Assembly: GCA_025094145.1 (NCBI GenBank)
Contig: JALLLS010000016.1
Coordinates: 62,001 to 126,000, forward strand
Reading direction: 5' to 3'
DNA length: 64,000 nt
From: Spinellus fusiger
Lineage: Eukaryota > Mucoromycota > Mucoromycetes > Mucorales > Phycomycetaceae
Each line of letters starts with the position of its first letter. Position 1 is the first letter of the stretch. The notes below the pieces were generated by a model. The model was not told where the DNA came from and made no database searches. It saw nothing but the letters and a program-made list of their open reading frames with translations. The translations under genes and the position numbers were made by a program. Below, one piece after another: positions 24,321-36,289 of the stretch.

Positions 24321-27300
24321 TTAGAGATAATGATGGGCATGGGTATGGGCATGAGCGTGTGGGTGTGAGTGGGCATGTGAGTGCTGGTGTCCATGACCAT
24401 GGGCGTGTGGATGAGCATGTGGATTTCCATGACTATGAGCATGTCCGTGATGATGTCCATGTTGCTGTTGCTGCTGCTGTTGTTGCTGCTGTTGCTGCTG
24501 CTGCTGCTGCTGTGAGTGGCTATGAGGATGATGATGTAAATGATGAGAAGAAGGATGATGAGAACGACGACGGTTATTGGCTTCTGCTGCTTGACGTCGC
24601 TTGAATCCATTAATCAGATCATCCACAGAAGGATGAGCAGTGTCTCTCAGTCGATAGCCATCCGGTAACACTTTAATCACCCAGCGCATCAAAGGACCAT
24701 TGGCATTGAACTTAAAGCCAAGGTCAAAATAGCCTGCCTTTTCACTCAGACAGAATCCATAAGCTGACATTTTAGGATTGGCACGCGTGGAAGCAGCCAA
24801 ATGCTCTTCCAATCCCTCCAATCCTCCTGCACGGTATTTGGGATGAGCCATGAGTTCTTCTACCTTTCTTGCTACTGCTTCTACATAGGTAACAATCAAC
24901 TCATCCAGATCCTCAAATATAGTATCATCCACTTTCAATTTAGATCCTGAACCATAGTCATTGCTCTGTTTTAGCTCAAGTACATCCACATGCTGATAAA
25001 TCCCTTCGTCCACCTTCCATGTTACTGCAATATGATCATAGCCACGAGAAGAAGGGCGAATGACTAAATCTCCTCTTTGTCTGTCTACTAAGTAACTTTC
25101 TGCCTGTCGATGGTTAAAGGAATGGAACAGAGGGTGGTTAATCACACGTGTATTCTTGGCCTGTTTACGACGTGTAGCTTTTCTCTTGTCAATGTCCATG
25201 GATTCTGCCAGTCTATCATAGTATTTGTCCTCTGGCAACTTGCGAAGATGAAAGTCGCTATTGGGTTTGGTATCTGAGGCCTTGACAGACACATCCACCA
25301 AGAATTTATCTCTGTCAATACGCAATACCTTACCATTGACAGTCTCTCCTGACTGAAGAACATCCCCAACACTCATCACTCGATCATCAGAGACATTGTC
25401 AATGTAGATCATGCCTTCTAGTCCTGATCCAAGCACACAGTTGGCAATCTTGCCTCTTAAAGAAGTAATGGTGATAGGAACAATAAAACCTTCACTTAAT
25501 GCTTGCTTAGTTTCTCCAGTGACCATAATAAAGGTATCTTCTAGACTGGGTCTGGAGTACCGTTGGCGTCTATCATAGTAAGGACCTTGTAGTTCATGCT
25601 TGATGTGTTCAAGAATTTGACGCTTGGGTTGATGATACTGTTTACGTAAAACAACAGCATAGTCATCCAAAATCAAGTCATTGAGTTTATCAGGGTACTC
25701 TTTAATGACACGAGTGACAATAGCCACCTTGGAGTCATAATCGTCCATCTCATCCTCATCAATTTCAAGTGCATCTCCTGCCATTTTACGAGCCAGTTCA
25801 TAGTCCTGAGGATGAATACGTGTATCATCGAGAATATCAGCACCATCCACATCACGAATGCGTAGGTAACTAGCAGCATTCATAAATGTATTGACAGGTG
25901 TCAGTTTACGCAGGACCAATGCAGTTCTGCTTTCCAGTTCACCCGAAATATCCATCTTTTTAATAATACTCTGGGCTTTTCTAGGACCAAATCCACATAC
26001 ATATTGAAGAGCATTGGCAAGATAAGGAGAACGCAGAGTAGCATTCAAGTCCACACCCAAATCATTCACTATATTGATCAGAGATCGTTCAAGGTAGAAA
26101 AAGACCTGATCCTCAGGCACAAGATGCTGCAGTGGGTGGTGAGGAATAGCCAACAGATCACGTCCCAAACCCACATACTCCAAGACAGGGTTCTGAAGAC
26201 GACGTGCAAGCGCAATACAGTACCGCATGACTTCAGGGAACTCGTTAAACTCTTCTTGGGCTCTCTTTGAGTTCTTATAAAGTCTTGCCGCTTCATCATC
26301 CACCACCACCAAATCAATGGCTCCTGTATTGCTGTCTTTTCCTTGGTTGATTTCACCCACCATTGTCTGCATGTGCTTGATCAGTCGACGTGTCTCTGCA
26401 TTGTAGCCTGCCACACCCACTACATTGGGTCTGCGGCTCTTGATAAAGTCAAGCATCTCTTTCCAGTAGCGTTCTTCTCTTAAACTGGGAACTTGGATTT
26501 GGTCTACTACCTTACCCCGTGCATTCATAAACACTGCCATGGTAGCATCCTTGATTCCTCCATTCCCTGAAGAAATAGCCACAACGCGTGGAATTCCATT
26601 CTTATACCGATCTGCATCAGGACCACGGAAGGGTCCCACATTGATCTTATCCTGGAGATGTTTGGAAGCTGCCTTGCATACATACTCCTGTGCTTCTGTT
26701 CTTAACTTCTCACGAATGTACTTGTCCATTAGAGGCACCAGATAGTCTTTGAGTGCCAATTCAAGCACCTGTTTACGCTGATCGTTCCATTGCTGTACAG
26801 AATCACTGTAGCCATCAGAAATATAGAATTCTGCGATACGATGGAGCCACATATCATAATCAACAACAGTGATTTTCACAGTTAACAGATTATCACTCTC
26901 TCCCTTGAGGATTTGTAAGAACTGGCCATTGTTGAAGCTGGCAATAGGTTTGTCGGTAATATACTTGAAGGGATGAATGGCATGCAGCTCATCAATGACA
27001 TTAAATCCTTTGTCAGTTGGGCGAACTGTCACTACGGCACGCAGTTCCCAATCACGACGCATGGCTTTTCTCACTTGAGGATCGAATGCCATTTCTTGTG
27101 CCAGAATATCTCTTGCTGCCTTGAGGACTCTCTTTTCATCATGGAAGCTTCCACTGATATAAGCCTGTGCTTCAATCTCAGGATTACTCAAAGAATCTTC
27201 AGGGTAATAACGACGGTTGTTTTCAATGTAATTAGCCCCCAATTGACGGGCAGTAATACCAAAAAATGGCAAAAAGGCAGGTATCTTTGTTTGTCGACTG

Positions 27301-29093
27301 ATTTCATGCAATGACCGGTTCATGGGTCGTTTAGGAGCTTTGGATTGTTGGTGCATGGCATTAATACGATCACCAAACTTGAGACTGACATAGTCTGTGA
27401 GATCAGCAATGTCTTCTACACGTTCCACTTTGTTCAGCATCTCCTGGACATAGTCATCCATCAAGTGGCATTTGTTCATAAACTCCTTGAGGGCCTCTTT
27501 TCTATCGGCAAAACTCTGGTATTTGTAGTCATAGTCATAAATCTCCCACAGGTCTTCTGTAGTAAGCACTTCTGCTGTGGTGCCAGTTAGTTTATCCACT
27601 TCTGTGAAAAAGTCACGACGATGGTCTTTGATATGAGGCACTTCAAGGAAATCACGATTGAAGAAATCAACAATATGAGTGATAGATTTAAGGAACTTCT
27701 CAGGGGGTTGATCCCAGCCACGGGTACGTATCATTTGGCGTGCAATCCAAGCACTCTCTTCACGTGTCTGTTCAGGTGTTGACTTTTCAAAAGATCGTTT
27801 CATGCCTTCGAATCGCATTTGAAGACGTTCAGGGATATCAAGAGTACGAATGACCTCGTCTTGTTCTGTTAACATGCGCTCTGCCAATTCGCTTGGTTCA
27901 AAGATGTCTGCCAGTTGAGGCTCACGTTTGTCCTTCTCAGTGTTCACAGGCTATATATTTGTGTATATGTATATAAACAAATATATAAAAAGAAAGCTCG
28001 TTAGGATCCCCTTTGTAGGTCTCCCTCTCTCTGTTTTTGTTTACCTCTTCATCCAACAAAGCCCATTCATACTCTGCACCATCACCAAAGATGTCGTACA
28101 TGTCCATTAACACACTGTAGAATGTAAGTCCATCTATTATCCAAGTACAGTATAACAAAGCCCACTCACTCTTCACTCAGTCCCTCGGGTAGAATGTCCA
28201 TCATACTCTGCCCACCCTTGGGTCTTCTTCCACGACTCTCATCATAGTAGTGGGCTGCTCTGTCATCGCGGTGTCTGTCTCCCAACACCTCGTCTAAATC
28301 ATCTTCCTCATCCTCATCAGCAATAAAGTCACCCATATCATCATATGCATCTCGATGACGGTACCGCGTGCGTTCCTCATAAGGCTGTTCATACCCATCT
28401 TGTGGAGGATGGCTGTAGTGATGAGGTGTATGCGTGGCCAATGCCTGTTCATCATCTGAAAAGAAGGCGTCCTGCCTCACTGCACTGTTCTGTGTAGTCT
28501 CACGTCCTCTTTTCAGACGCTTCAATTTAGGCTATCCAACCAACACCCCCTTGCCATTTAGAACCGATATTCACTCTCTTTTCTATACCACTTACGCCTG
28601 CAGATCGTGCCAGCTTAATACCCGTGTTTTCCTCTAACAAATCCAAATCCTCCTCGTCCAGCTCTTCATCATCTTTATTATCAAGGGTGAGTCGTCAACA
28701 TGGCCCTTTTGTGACTTACATTCTTCCACCTTCTTTCTCTTCTTACGACGCACAGTGACCTGGTCAGAGTCATCCGAAGGCTGTTCTTCTTCCTCATCCT
28801 CATCATCGACAATAAACCCTTCTGCTACCTATATGTGTTAGGCGGGTTCTTTATTGAAAAGGAGTGCACACCTTTCTTGCTTCTTCCTCATCCTCTTCCT
28901 CCTCCTCCTCCTCATCGTCATCGTCATCGTCATTCACGTCTTCTCCCTCTTCTTCCTCGTCACTGTTGTGGGAGGGACGGGCAGCACGAGAGTAGCTTGG
29001 TGTTGTATCGTCGTCTGAATGTGTACTTTGGGAGTCTGACAAGGTGTGAGGTGTTCTCTTGTAAAATCTGTTTTCGTCACCGCGGCCTGCCAT
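24321..29093 (-). CDS. SPT6: Transcription elongation factor and histone chaperone Spt6
   Basis: Travels with elongating RNA polymerase II, reassembles nucleosomes and binds the Rpb1 linker. Six exons join in frame: 29093-28872, 28828-28720, 28672-28596, 28531-28170, 28114-28045 and 27950-24321 (1489 aa; usual range about 1450-1750). Order of parts: an acidic N-terminus with long Asp/Glu runs and basic patches; a Spn1/Iws1-binding motif MYDIFGDGAEYEWALL in exon 5; a helix-turn-helix region; a YqgF-like domain (VGVAGYNAETR, VVVDDEAARLYKNSKRA); HhH repeat YVCGFGPRKAQSIIKK; an S1 domain (GMIYIDNVSDDRV); and tandem SH2 at the C-terminus with GDLVIRPSSRGYDHIAVTWK. The tail is unusual: about 20 consecutive Gln followed by a His/Ala/Pro-rich run. 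Start ATG opens the acidic region directly. Confidence 0.97.
24351..24530 (-). repeat. CAG/CAT triplet-type repeat coding poly-Gln and His-rich tail of Spt6
   Basis: Plus strand shows CTGCTG/TTGCTG runs (about 24461-24511) coding about 18 to 20 Gln, flanked by GCATG/ATGAG units that code HxHxH repeats. The interruption of CAG by CAA suggests a moderately stabilised triplet tract. Confidence 0.85.
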
Positions 29094-29978
29094 AGTGAAC
29101 TGTTCTCCCCCCTTTTTGTTTTTATATTAAGAAATAATAATAAGAAGAAATAATAATATAAAAAGAAAAAAAAAGGAATTGCACAGGTGTGTTTGTTAAG
29201 TTAAGAAAGTAGATTGATGACAAGGAGAAAAAAAAAAGTGAAAATTCGAAAAATAAAATATATTATAAATATATATAGAATATATATAAAATATATTATA
29301 AATATATATAAAATATATAGAATATATATAAAATATATATAAAATATATATAAAATATATAGAATATATATAGAATATATATAGAATATATATAGAATAT
29401 ATATAAAATATATAGAATATATATAGAATATATAAAATATATAAAATATATAGAATATATATAGAATATATATAAAATATATATAAAATATATAGAATAT
29501 ATATAGAATATATATAAATAGAGAAGAGAGAGACTGGCGATCCAATGAAAAGAAGAAATGCAGTCCCTTCACAGGGAGAAAAAGAGCGACAGAAGAAAAA
29601 AGAGTGCACTGATGGGGTTGATCCCCACAAGGAGACAACAGACAAAGGGTAGACAGGACGATGACATCACTGTGTCGTAGGGTGATCCACAGACGAGAGA
29701 GAAGGATTGGTTTTGTATATTTTATTGATGTGCTATCTGTGAGTTAAGAATACAAGGGCTATGGATAGGGTATTTATATAAGAAGAGTATTTACAGTAGG
29801 CTATGGAGAACCAGCACTAGAGAGCCAAGAGAGAATAAAATCAACAATGGAGATGGGTGGGATATCAAGTACAATAGACACTCCGATGCAAAGGGAAGAA
29901 GCTCAAGGGAATCAACAGTAAAATAGACTATAAAGGAGAGAGCAGTCCCAAGGAAATAACAACCCTCTTTTCTTTTGT
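29094..29978. other. SPT6 upstream region with AT minisatellite
   Basis: Upstream of SPT6 (minus strand) and downstream of the 29979-30275 ORF. It is dominated by the TATAGAA/TATAAAA array at 29256-29520, listed separately. The rest (29521-29978) shows no coding signal. Confidence 0.5.
29256..29520. repeat. AT-rich minisatellite (aatatatata / gaatatatat units)
   Basis: About 265 bp of near-periodic ATATATA[GA]A units in the upstream region of SPT6. The minus strand reads as Tyr/Ile-rich open frames (apparent 145-149 aa), which are artefacts of the repeat. Confidence 0.9.
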
Positions 29979-30275
29979 TTATCCACTAGCACATTGAGGC
30001 GTCAGGGTCATTTTGATAGTATAATCAGGATAATCAAAAATAAGAGAATCCAATGCCTTTGATTTGTCAGTCATTATGGATCTTCGCAAGGACCCAATGC
30101 GTGTTGCCTTGATGGCCTTTGCATGTTTGGCTGTATTTTTGGCTGTATTTTTGGCTGTATGAGCAACCTGTGTAGCATTTGCCTTTGTGGTGTTGGTGGC
30201 ATGGGTGCTGACTGTGCAGAATCTTCTTGAACTGAAAAAGGGGGATCGCATCAGTGAAGTATGAAAAAGAGACAT
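29979..30275 (-). CDS. Hypothetical protein with mitochondrial-type leader
   Basis: Single open frame of 98 aa, family not recognised. The first 25 residues are rich in Ser, Arg and Phe with no acids (MSLFHTSLMRSPFFSSRRFC), typical of a mitochondrial targeting presequence. A middle segment has a short repeat (NTAKNTAKHAKAIKA), and the C-terminal third (SLIFDYPDYTIKMTLTP) looks like ordered protein. There is no matching neighbour exon. It could be a real small mitochondrial protein or a chance ORF. The leader makes me favour a gene. Confidence 0.45.
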   Translation of the reverse strand: MSLFHTSLMRSPFFSSRRFCTVSTHATNTTKANATQVAHTAKNTAKNTAKHAKAIKATRIGSLRRSIMTDKSKALDSLIFDYPDYTIKMTLTPQCASG

Positions 30276-30991
30276 TATTTAGAAATAGCAAAGGACTTTT
30301 GCAGTAGACAAGTGTAAATAAGCAAGATGTTGTTTTTATTCTTCTCAATGCTTGTTTATATAGAAGAAATAAGAAGATTTCCAAAAATAATAAATCATGA
30401 CAATAGAATGACCCATTCTCCTTTCTCATCATCATGATAATTTTAGTGTGTTCTGTAAAGAGTGGACTAGTATTCTCCTTTTGGTAACAGGGCAAAATAA
30501 TACCATGAACAACAATTTCCCTACAATTACTTTAGCATTCTATTTTAGCACTCTATTTTAGCATTCTATTTTATCATTATTATCATTATTATTCTATAAA
30601 TGAATAGAATGTATATATTATTTATTGATTCTCCAAGCCCAAGTCAATCATCAGATCCACCAAAAATAAAAATAAAAAAGCTCCCCCACCCCACTTTTTT
30701 CTCTTGTCTTCTTCCCTAGAAGAACACCCATTCCATCTCTTCCTTCTTCTTTCTTGGTTGAGACTCCTTCCCAAGCCAAGACAAGACCCACTGTTTTCAC
30801 TCTTTCTGTGTTGTATGTACCTTGTTTACTTCTCAGTTGAGTGGAGAATCAAAACTACTAGCATGATCAGAAGTATTACTATTAAATAGGCATTTCATCA
30901 TTCCACCAACGGAGATTTTCTATCTTTCCTCATAGTCATTTGCCAAGCCAAGCAGTTATTATGTAGATGATTAATATTAAAAATAAAAAAT

Positions 30992-31028
<37 letters not shown>

Positions 31029-31040
31029 AAATAAAATAAA

Positions 31041-31071
<31 letters not shown>

Positions 31072-33312
31072 TAAAAAATAAAAAATAAAAAAAACTTCAT
31101 TCATGTCTATGCCTCAGCCACAAACAGGACACTAAGACATATATGACGTAGAACAGATGAGTTTATTAAAGTCCTAGCGATCGTTGCTTAGCAATAAATA
31201 ACAACTACAGTTTGTATAAGGAAAATAGAAACAGGTGAGCTGTGAAGATAATATCTTTATGCAGACAAACTTACCATTGGCATGGATTCTGATTGAATAG
31301 ACTCCGATGGGTAGGACCCACTACTAAGCCAATGATTGTCTGTCTTGGTAACCATAGATACACACTTTAGGTACTGATGGTGGCTGAGTGGGTGGCTGAG
31401 TGGGTGGCGGTGGGGGTGCTGTTTCTACTGCTACTGTTGATAGACAAAGGACACTTTGTGTGTGTGTGTGTGGTACAGAAGAATGAGTCTCTTCCTACCC
31501 AAACAGAGTGCTAGTTCATGACTAAGAATTACACACCCTTATTGTTTTCTTTCATAGGACTGCTCTTGGTAGGGTCTGCCTACACTGTAAAGAGATTGAG
31601 GAGCCAATACCAGACATGTTGATCTTTGTCTATTTTATATCCAAGAGTGTGGCATCTTTGCAGAATGAACAGTATACAAATAAATAGGAAAGAAAAAGAA
31701 GAAACAGACATGTACAGCCTTGAACTATCAAAGATACTTAGGGCCCGTCAGTTACAAATGGTGGGATGTTCTGGAATCTACACATTGTCCACTGCGAAAG
31801 AATAAGAAAGGTAAGGAATCTGAATCCAGTTGCCTTTTTCAGATCACATCACCCCCTTTCAGAGGGCACAGTCTTTATGAGAACAGGTGGTACAGGTTAT
31901 CCTTTTATATAGACATCTATCAAATATAGAAAAAAGTGCCCAGCAATAATAAATGTAACTTCAACTATAAAGTCACTAGTCTATTGGAAGACCACTGTAG
32001 ACTGTAGTAAAGACTCACAGTGGCTCTTTATGCATGGGGTGGTCTTTTGCTCTATCCTGTTTTTGTTTTGTTTTTGGCTTATCAACTGTAGTAGTTGTTA
32101 TCGTTATCATTATCATTATTAAACCTGTATTCATTTGATACTAAAAAGAGACTCAATTGTGTTGAAATCCATGTCTAGTCTACAAAGAACAGCATATATC
32201 AATAGGTTGTTTAGGAATGATTCATGGGCAGTGATGGGGTCAATGCTTGAGGCTGGTTCTTTTATAGCTTATTTATAGCCTGTTTGTAGCTTATTTATAG
32301 TATAGAGACTAGAGACTAGAGACTAGAGAATAGAGAATAACAAGCACAAGCACAAATGAATACACTCTACACTATTGGGTACATCCCCTGAGGAATGTGG
32401 ATTACTTTTTGACTTTTATCTTTTCTCATAGTACACACATTAGAGTTGAATGCAAGTCATTTATTCTCTTTGAGTCACTACATAAGATCTCTCTTCACAA
32501 TAGACTCGTTCATATACGCACCATTGTACAGTAGAAGGGTAAAATAGAGTCCTCATCTTTCATTTCTACACAGGCATCGTCATAAATATAAGAATATATA
32601 TGGGAGACACCTGCAAATCCCGTTCTGTTGTTGTGTGTGATGGGTAGCACAGTCATCCCTCCATACTACACACTGCCAAGAGTCACCTCAAGTCACACAG
32701 ACATGTTACCCCACTGCACTACTGCATAAACGAGTGTGGCGGTATGGGGTTTATCCTATAAAATGTCAGAAACAGAATAAATTCCTGTTGCTCCATTCTT
32801 CTGTATGTTATTAGAGCACCAAGACAAACACACCCACACACTGGGTCGATTGATTCTATGCAATTAAGAAGCAGTCTCTTCTATAAACACTTGATAGACA
32901 TAGAAAGAGAGAGAAGAAAGAAAAGACACCTACCAATACATCTACACCTACCAATACACCTATAGATACACCTACATCTACATCTACATCTACACCTACA
33001 CCTACACCTACATCTACATATATCAGTGTCAGCATCAGTGTCAGTGTCAATCATCTCACTACCCTTCTATTCTGTGCCATTTCATTGGTCCATCTTGTAG
33101 ATAAAGTCACTACCATAGACTAAAAGTCTACCCACTTACAGGTGCCCTTCATCAACAGCCTTAAGGAGACATCAGATGATTGTGACTGTGAGGAGACTTC
33201 TTTTCTGGCCCACTTGCCCTTATCGTCTCTTTTCCAGTTTCATTTCAACTGTATTTCCTTTCATTTCCTTCCATTTCCACACCAACAAGACAAGGGCTGC
33301 CTTCTTAATAGC
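30276..33312. other. Long intergenic region
   Basis: About 3 kb. I see AAAAAT-type arrays (30978-31093), a GT run near 31457-31470, TTATCA repeats near 32098-32118 and a CTACA[CT]CTACATC array (about 32940-33018). A fragment at 31741-31810 flanked by AG and GTAAGG looks exon-like, but it does not join to anything I recognise. Confidence 0.45.
30978..31093. repeat. Poly(AAAAAT) microsatellite
   Basis: About 115 bp of AAAAAT/AAAAT units on the plus strand. It causes a Phe/Tyr/Leu-rich artefactual frame on the minus strand. Confidence 0.9.
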
Positions 33313-33883
33313 ATGGGACTCAAGTACCGCACTTATTTGGAGGGGACATTTATCTATGGCTGCAGTCAATGCCACACCCACCTCTCCAGTAGTGATGCTG
33401 TTATGTCGAGAGTAAGTCTGTTTGCTGGAGGAAGTTGTGTATGGAGGAAGTACTGCTGATTCCCCCTCTCTCCCACACATACACACACACACACACACAC
33501 ACCTCTCTCTCTCTCTCTTTCTCTCTCTAGCACTTCCAAGGGCAACACGGCCAGGCGCTCTTGTGCCATGATGTGCAAGTATTCTCCTCTCTACCCTCTC
33601 TACCCTCTCTTCCTCAGCTTAGTCTAATTCTCTTCTCCACCAGTGTCAACATTACCCAAGGACCTGCAGAAGAACGAAACATGATTACAGGTAGGCATAT
33701 TGTCCGTAATATTGCCTGTGCCCACTGCGACACTGTCTTGGGCTGGACTTATGTAGGTCACACGTCTCTCTTTTCCACAGTCACTCATGTCTCTTTCAAA
33801 AGATCAAAGCATTCAAAGAAGAGAACAAATACAAGGAAGGCAAATTCATTCTCGAGAAGAAGTTGCTGTCTGATGTCCACTAG
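33313..33883 (+). CDS. Yippee-family zinc-binding protein (Moh1-like)
   Basis: Yippee proteins are small zinc-binding proteins; yeast Moh1 is a GID-ubiquitin-ligase-associated member. Four exons join in frame: 33313-33411, 33531-33574, 33644-33752 and 33803-33883 (110 aa, normal). Key features: CSQCHTHLSS (first CxxC), HFQGQHGQALL, VNITQGPAEERNMITGRH, CAHCDTVLGW (second CxxC) and KYKEGKFILEKK. Intron 2 (33575-33643) starts with GCAAGT and ends with AG. No GT donor restores the DVVNITQGP frame, so it is a GC-AG intron. The start MGLKYRTYLEG matches the family N-terminus. The 5' flank contains CT and CA runs. Confidence 0.93.
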
Positions 33884-34151
33884 AAAGAGAAAGAGAAAGT
33901 AACAACTATAGAAGGAAACATCTCAAAGTGCCATGGCCGCCCACCACACCACACTACACCACACTACATATATCCATGCACACGCAACAAGACATACCAC
34001 AGATAGTATAATAAAAGCACTGTTTCTGCCCCTCCCCTCCCTCCTCTCTCTCATCCATGCCAACTTCACAGCCAAGACTCGCTTTCTTGTGTCTATATAA
34101 ACAATGTCTTCTTTTCTTTCTTTCTCGTTTGTTTGTTTGTTTGTTTGTCTA

Positions 34152-34711
34152 CTACCATGCCTTGGCTTGTTCTGCTTCTTCCAGTTTCTTCGCGTGCTTT
34201 CCAATGACCTGTAGCACATGATTGATCTTGAGGGAGTCTGTGGCCATACTGAGGGTCTTGCCGTCACCTGAGAGATGGAGCAGGAAGAAGAAGAAAGAGA
34301 AAGAGAGTAATAACCAGTGGAGTATAAGTAAACAGCACCCAAGAACTCTATTGTTGACTTACGATAAACAACGCTAATGTGGGAGGCTGTTGCTGGATCT
34401 GCCATTACCTGAGTGGTAATCTTCATCATGGGGTTGAGTTTACGAGTAGTGTCTGTATTGATACGGTACAGAAAGAGTCTATTTTTCTTCCTCGTCAGCA
34501 ACTATGCACCCATGCACCCATGCACCCATGCACCTTACATGTCTCTTCCTTTTCTTGTATTTAGAATAAGAAGAGACATGTAGGGTGCATGGGTGTGTTT
34601 CTTTTTCTTTCTCTTTCTCTTTCTTTTTCTTTCTTTTTACCGTGTGGATTTGGAGGCTGCATTGAAAGGCGAGAGAGTCACTCTGACCTGATCAAGTTGT
34701 TTGGTCCACAT
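34152..34711 (-). CDS. Mitochondrial large ribosomal subunit protein mL53 (MRP-L53/yeast Mrpl44 family)
   Basis: Structural protein of the mitochondrial large ribosomal subunit. Three exons join in frame: 34711-34641, 34478-34363 and 34267-34152 (100 aa, similar to yeast Mrpl44). It shows VRVTLSPFNAASKSTRLFL at the N-terminus, then KITTQVMADP, ISVVYRDGKTLSMATDSL and a helical, Lys/Glu-rich C-terminus. This matches the mL53 pattern of a Phe-rich strand followed by a D-x-K turn. Intron 1 (34640-34479, 162 nt) contains a strong hairpin. It is head-to-head with OLA1, 313 bp apart, so the two likely share a promoter. The family call is by pattern, without a database search. Confidence 0.75.
34479..34640 (-). 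other. Intron 1 of the mL53 gene carrying a 25-bp hairpin
   Basis: Arms 34523-34547 and 34571-34595 are complementary at 24 of 25 positions, with a 23-nt loop. The left arm overlaps a CATGCACC direct repeat (about 34505-34533). Confidence 0.85.
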
Positions 34712-35024
34712 AATAAGGATAATGAGCAAAAGAAAACCAAAATAATGAAGAGGACAAGAAAGAAGAGCGAAAAATACCAGTCACCAAATCAGTCACTCTT
34801 TGTCTCTCCCGTAGCAAAAGAAGAGAAAATAAAAAAAATTAGTAAACCCTCTCCCTCTTCCACTTTGTTTGCTTGTAGTGAGTGACTGTTTTTTATAGTA
34901 CTGTTGTTGTTGTTGTTGTTGTTGCTGTTGTTGTTTATAACTCTACCTGTGTCCCATGGATGCCTTCCACCTCCCCTTCTCCCCTTTTTTCTTTTTTTCT
35001 TTCTCTTTCTTTCACAGTTAGACA
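34712..35024. promoter_or_regulatory. Bidirectional promoter region mL53 / OLA1
   Basis: The 313 bp between two head-to-head start codons. It holds a GTT/GTTGCT run (about 34904-34933) and a long pyrimidine tract ending in CAG at 35015-35017, seven bases before the OLA1 ATG, so OLA1 may have a 5'-UTR intron. Confidence 0.5.
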
Positions 35025-36289
35025 ATGCCACCCAAGAAAGTCGTCAAGGATGAAAAGATGATGTTGGGTCGTCCCTCCAACAACTTGAAGATTGGTGTTG
35101 TCGGTCTTCCAAACGTAGGAAAGTCCACCTTCTTTAATGCCTTGACCAATGCCTCTGCAGCAGCTGAAAACTACCCTTTCTGTACTATTGGTAAGGAGGT
35201 GTGGAGCGTGTTTCTTGTAGATAGAAAAGCGTTGTCGTATCTCATGCCCAGTGACTAGAACCTGAGGAATCCCGCGTGGCTGTTCCCGACCCTCGCTTCG
35301 ACTGGTTGTGCCAGCACTACAAACCCGCCAAGGAAATCCCTGCCTTCCTTACCGTCATTGACATTGCTGGTCTTGTCAAGGGAGCTGCTTCCGGTGCTGG
35401 TCTCGGGAATGCCTTTTTGTCCCACATCAAAGCCGTCGATGCCATCTTCCACGTTGTCCGTGCCTTTGATGAGCCCGATGTCATCCACGTAGAGGGTGAG
35501 CTGGATCCTGTCCGTGACATGGAGATCATTCACGAAGAACTCCGTTTGAAGGACGAGGAGTTCCTTGCCAAGCAATCCGCCGAGCTCATCAATGTTGTGC
35601 GTCGTGTGGGCAATGGTGGCAATGCCAATGACAAGCTCAAGAAGGAGGAGTCGGCTACTGTGACCAAGGTGTACGAATGGGTCAAGAGTGGCAGAGAGGT
35701 GCGCCATGGTGTGTGGACTAACAAGGAGATTGAAGTCATCAACCGTCTTCATCTGATCACAGCCAAGTCTGTCATCTACCTGGCCAATGTGTCTGAAAAA
35801 GACTACCTGAGAAAGAAGAACAAGTGGCTGCCCAAGATCAAGGCATGGATTGACGAGCACTCTGCTGGCGACTTGATGATTCCTTACTCTGGTGTGTTTG
35901 AGAACCGCATGTCCGCACTGTCTCCTGAAGAGAGAGCAGATACCCTCAAGGAGCTTGGCATTACCTCTGTCTTGCCCAAGATCATTGTTGCGGGCTACAG
36001 CTCTCTTCAGCTGATCTACTACTTCACAGGTGGACCTGATGAAGTCAGAGCATGGACCATCCGCCGTGGTACCAAGGCACCTCAGGCAGCAGGTGTCATT
36101 CACACTGATTTCGAACGTGGATTCATTATGGCTGAAATCATGAAGTATGAGGATTTGCATGCCTTGGGATCTGATAATGCTGTCAAGGCAGCAGGCAAGT
36201 ATCTTATGAAAGGAAAGGAACATGTTGTGGAGGATGGTGATCTTATCTACTTCAAGGCCAACGTCACCACCCAGCCCAAGAAGAAGTAA
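35025..36289 (+). CDS. OLA1: Obg-like ATPase 1 (OLA1/YchF family)
   Basis: Conserved P-loop ATPase of the Obg family that binds ribosomes and affects stress responses. Two exons join in frame: 35025-35190 and 35259-36289 (398 aa; human 396). The P-loop is GLPNVGKST at 27-35, followed by ALTNA and NYPFCTI. The G3-like motif is DIAGLVKGA. The specificity motif is NVSEKD, where OLA1 proteins have NxSE in place of the G-protein NKxD, explaining ATP use. The C-terminal TGS domain is present ([39 protein letters not shown]) and the protein ends in Lys-rich QPKKK. Codon use is more GC-rich than its neighbours, as expected for a highly expressed gene. It is tail-to-tail with the CENP-N gene, 94 bp apart. 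Confidence 0.97.

Noticed and set aside
29196..29645. Two long minus-strand frames (145-149 codons) rich in Tyr/Ile
   Set aside because: They are translations of the AT minisatellite, and their content follows the repeat period, not protein constraint.
30898..31104. Phe/Tyr-rich frame on the minus strand
   Set aside because: It arises from the AAAAAT microsatellite.
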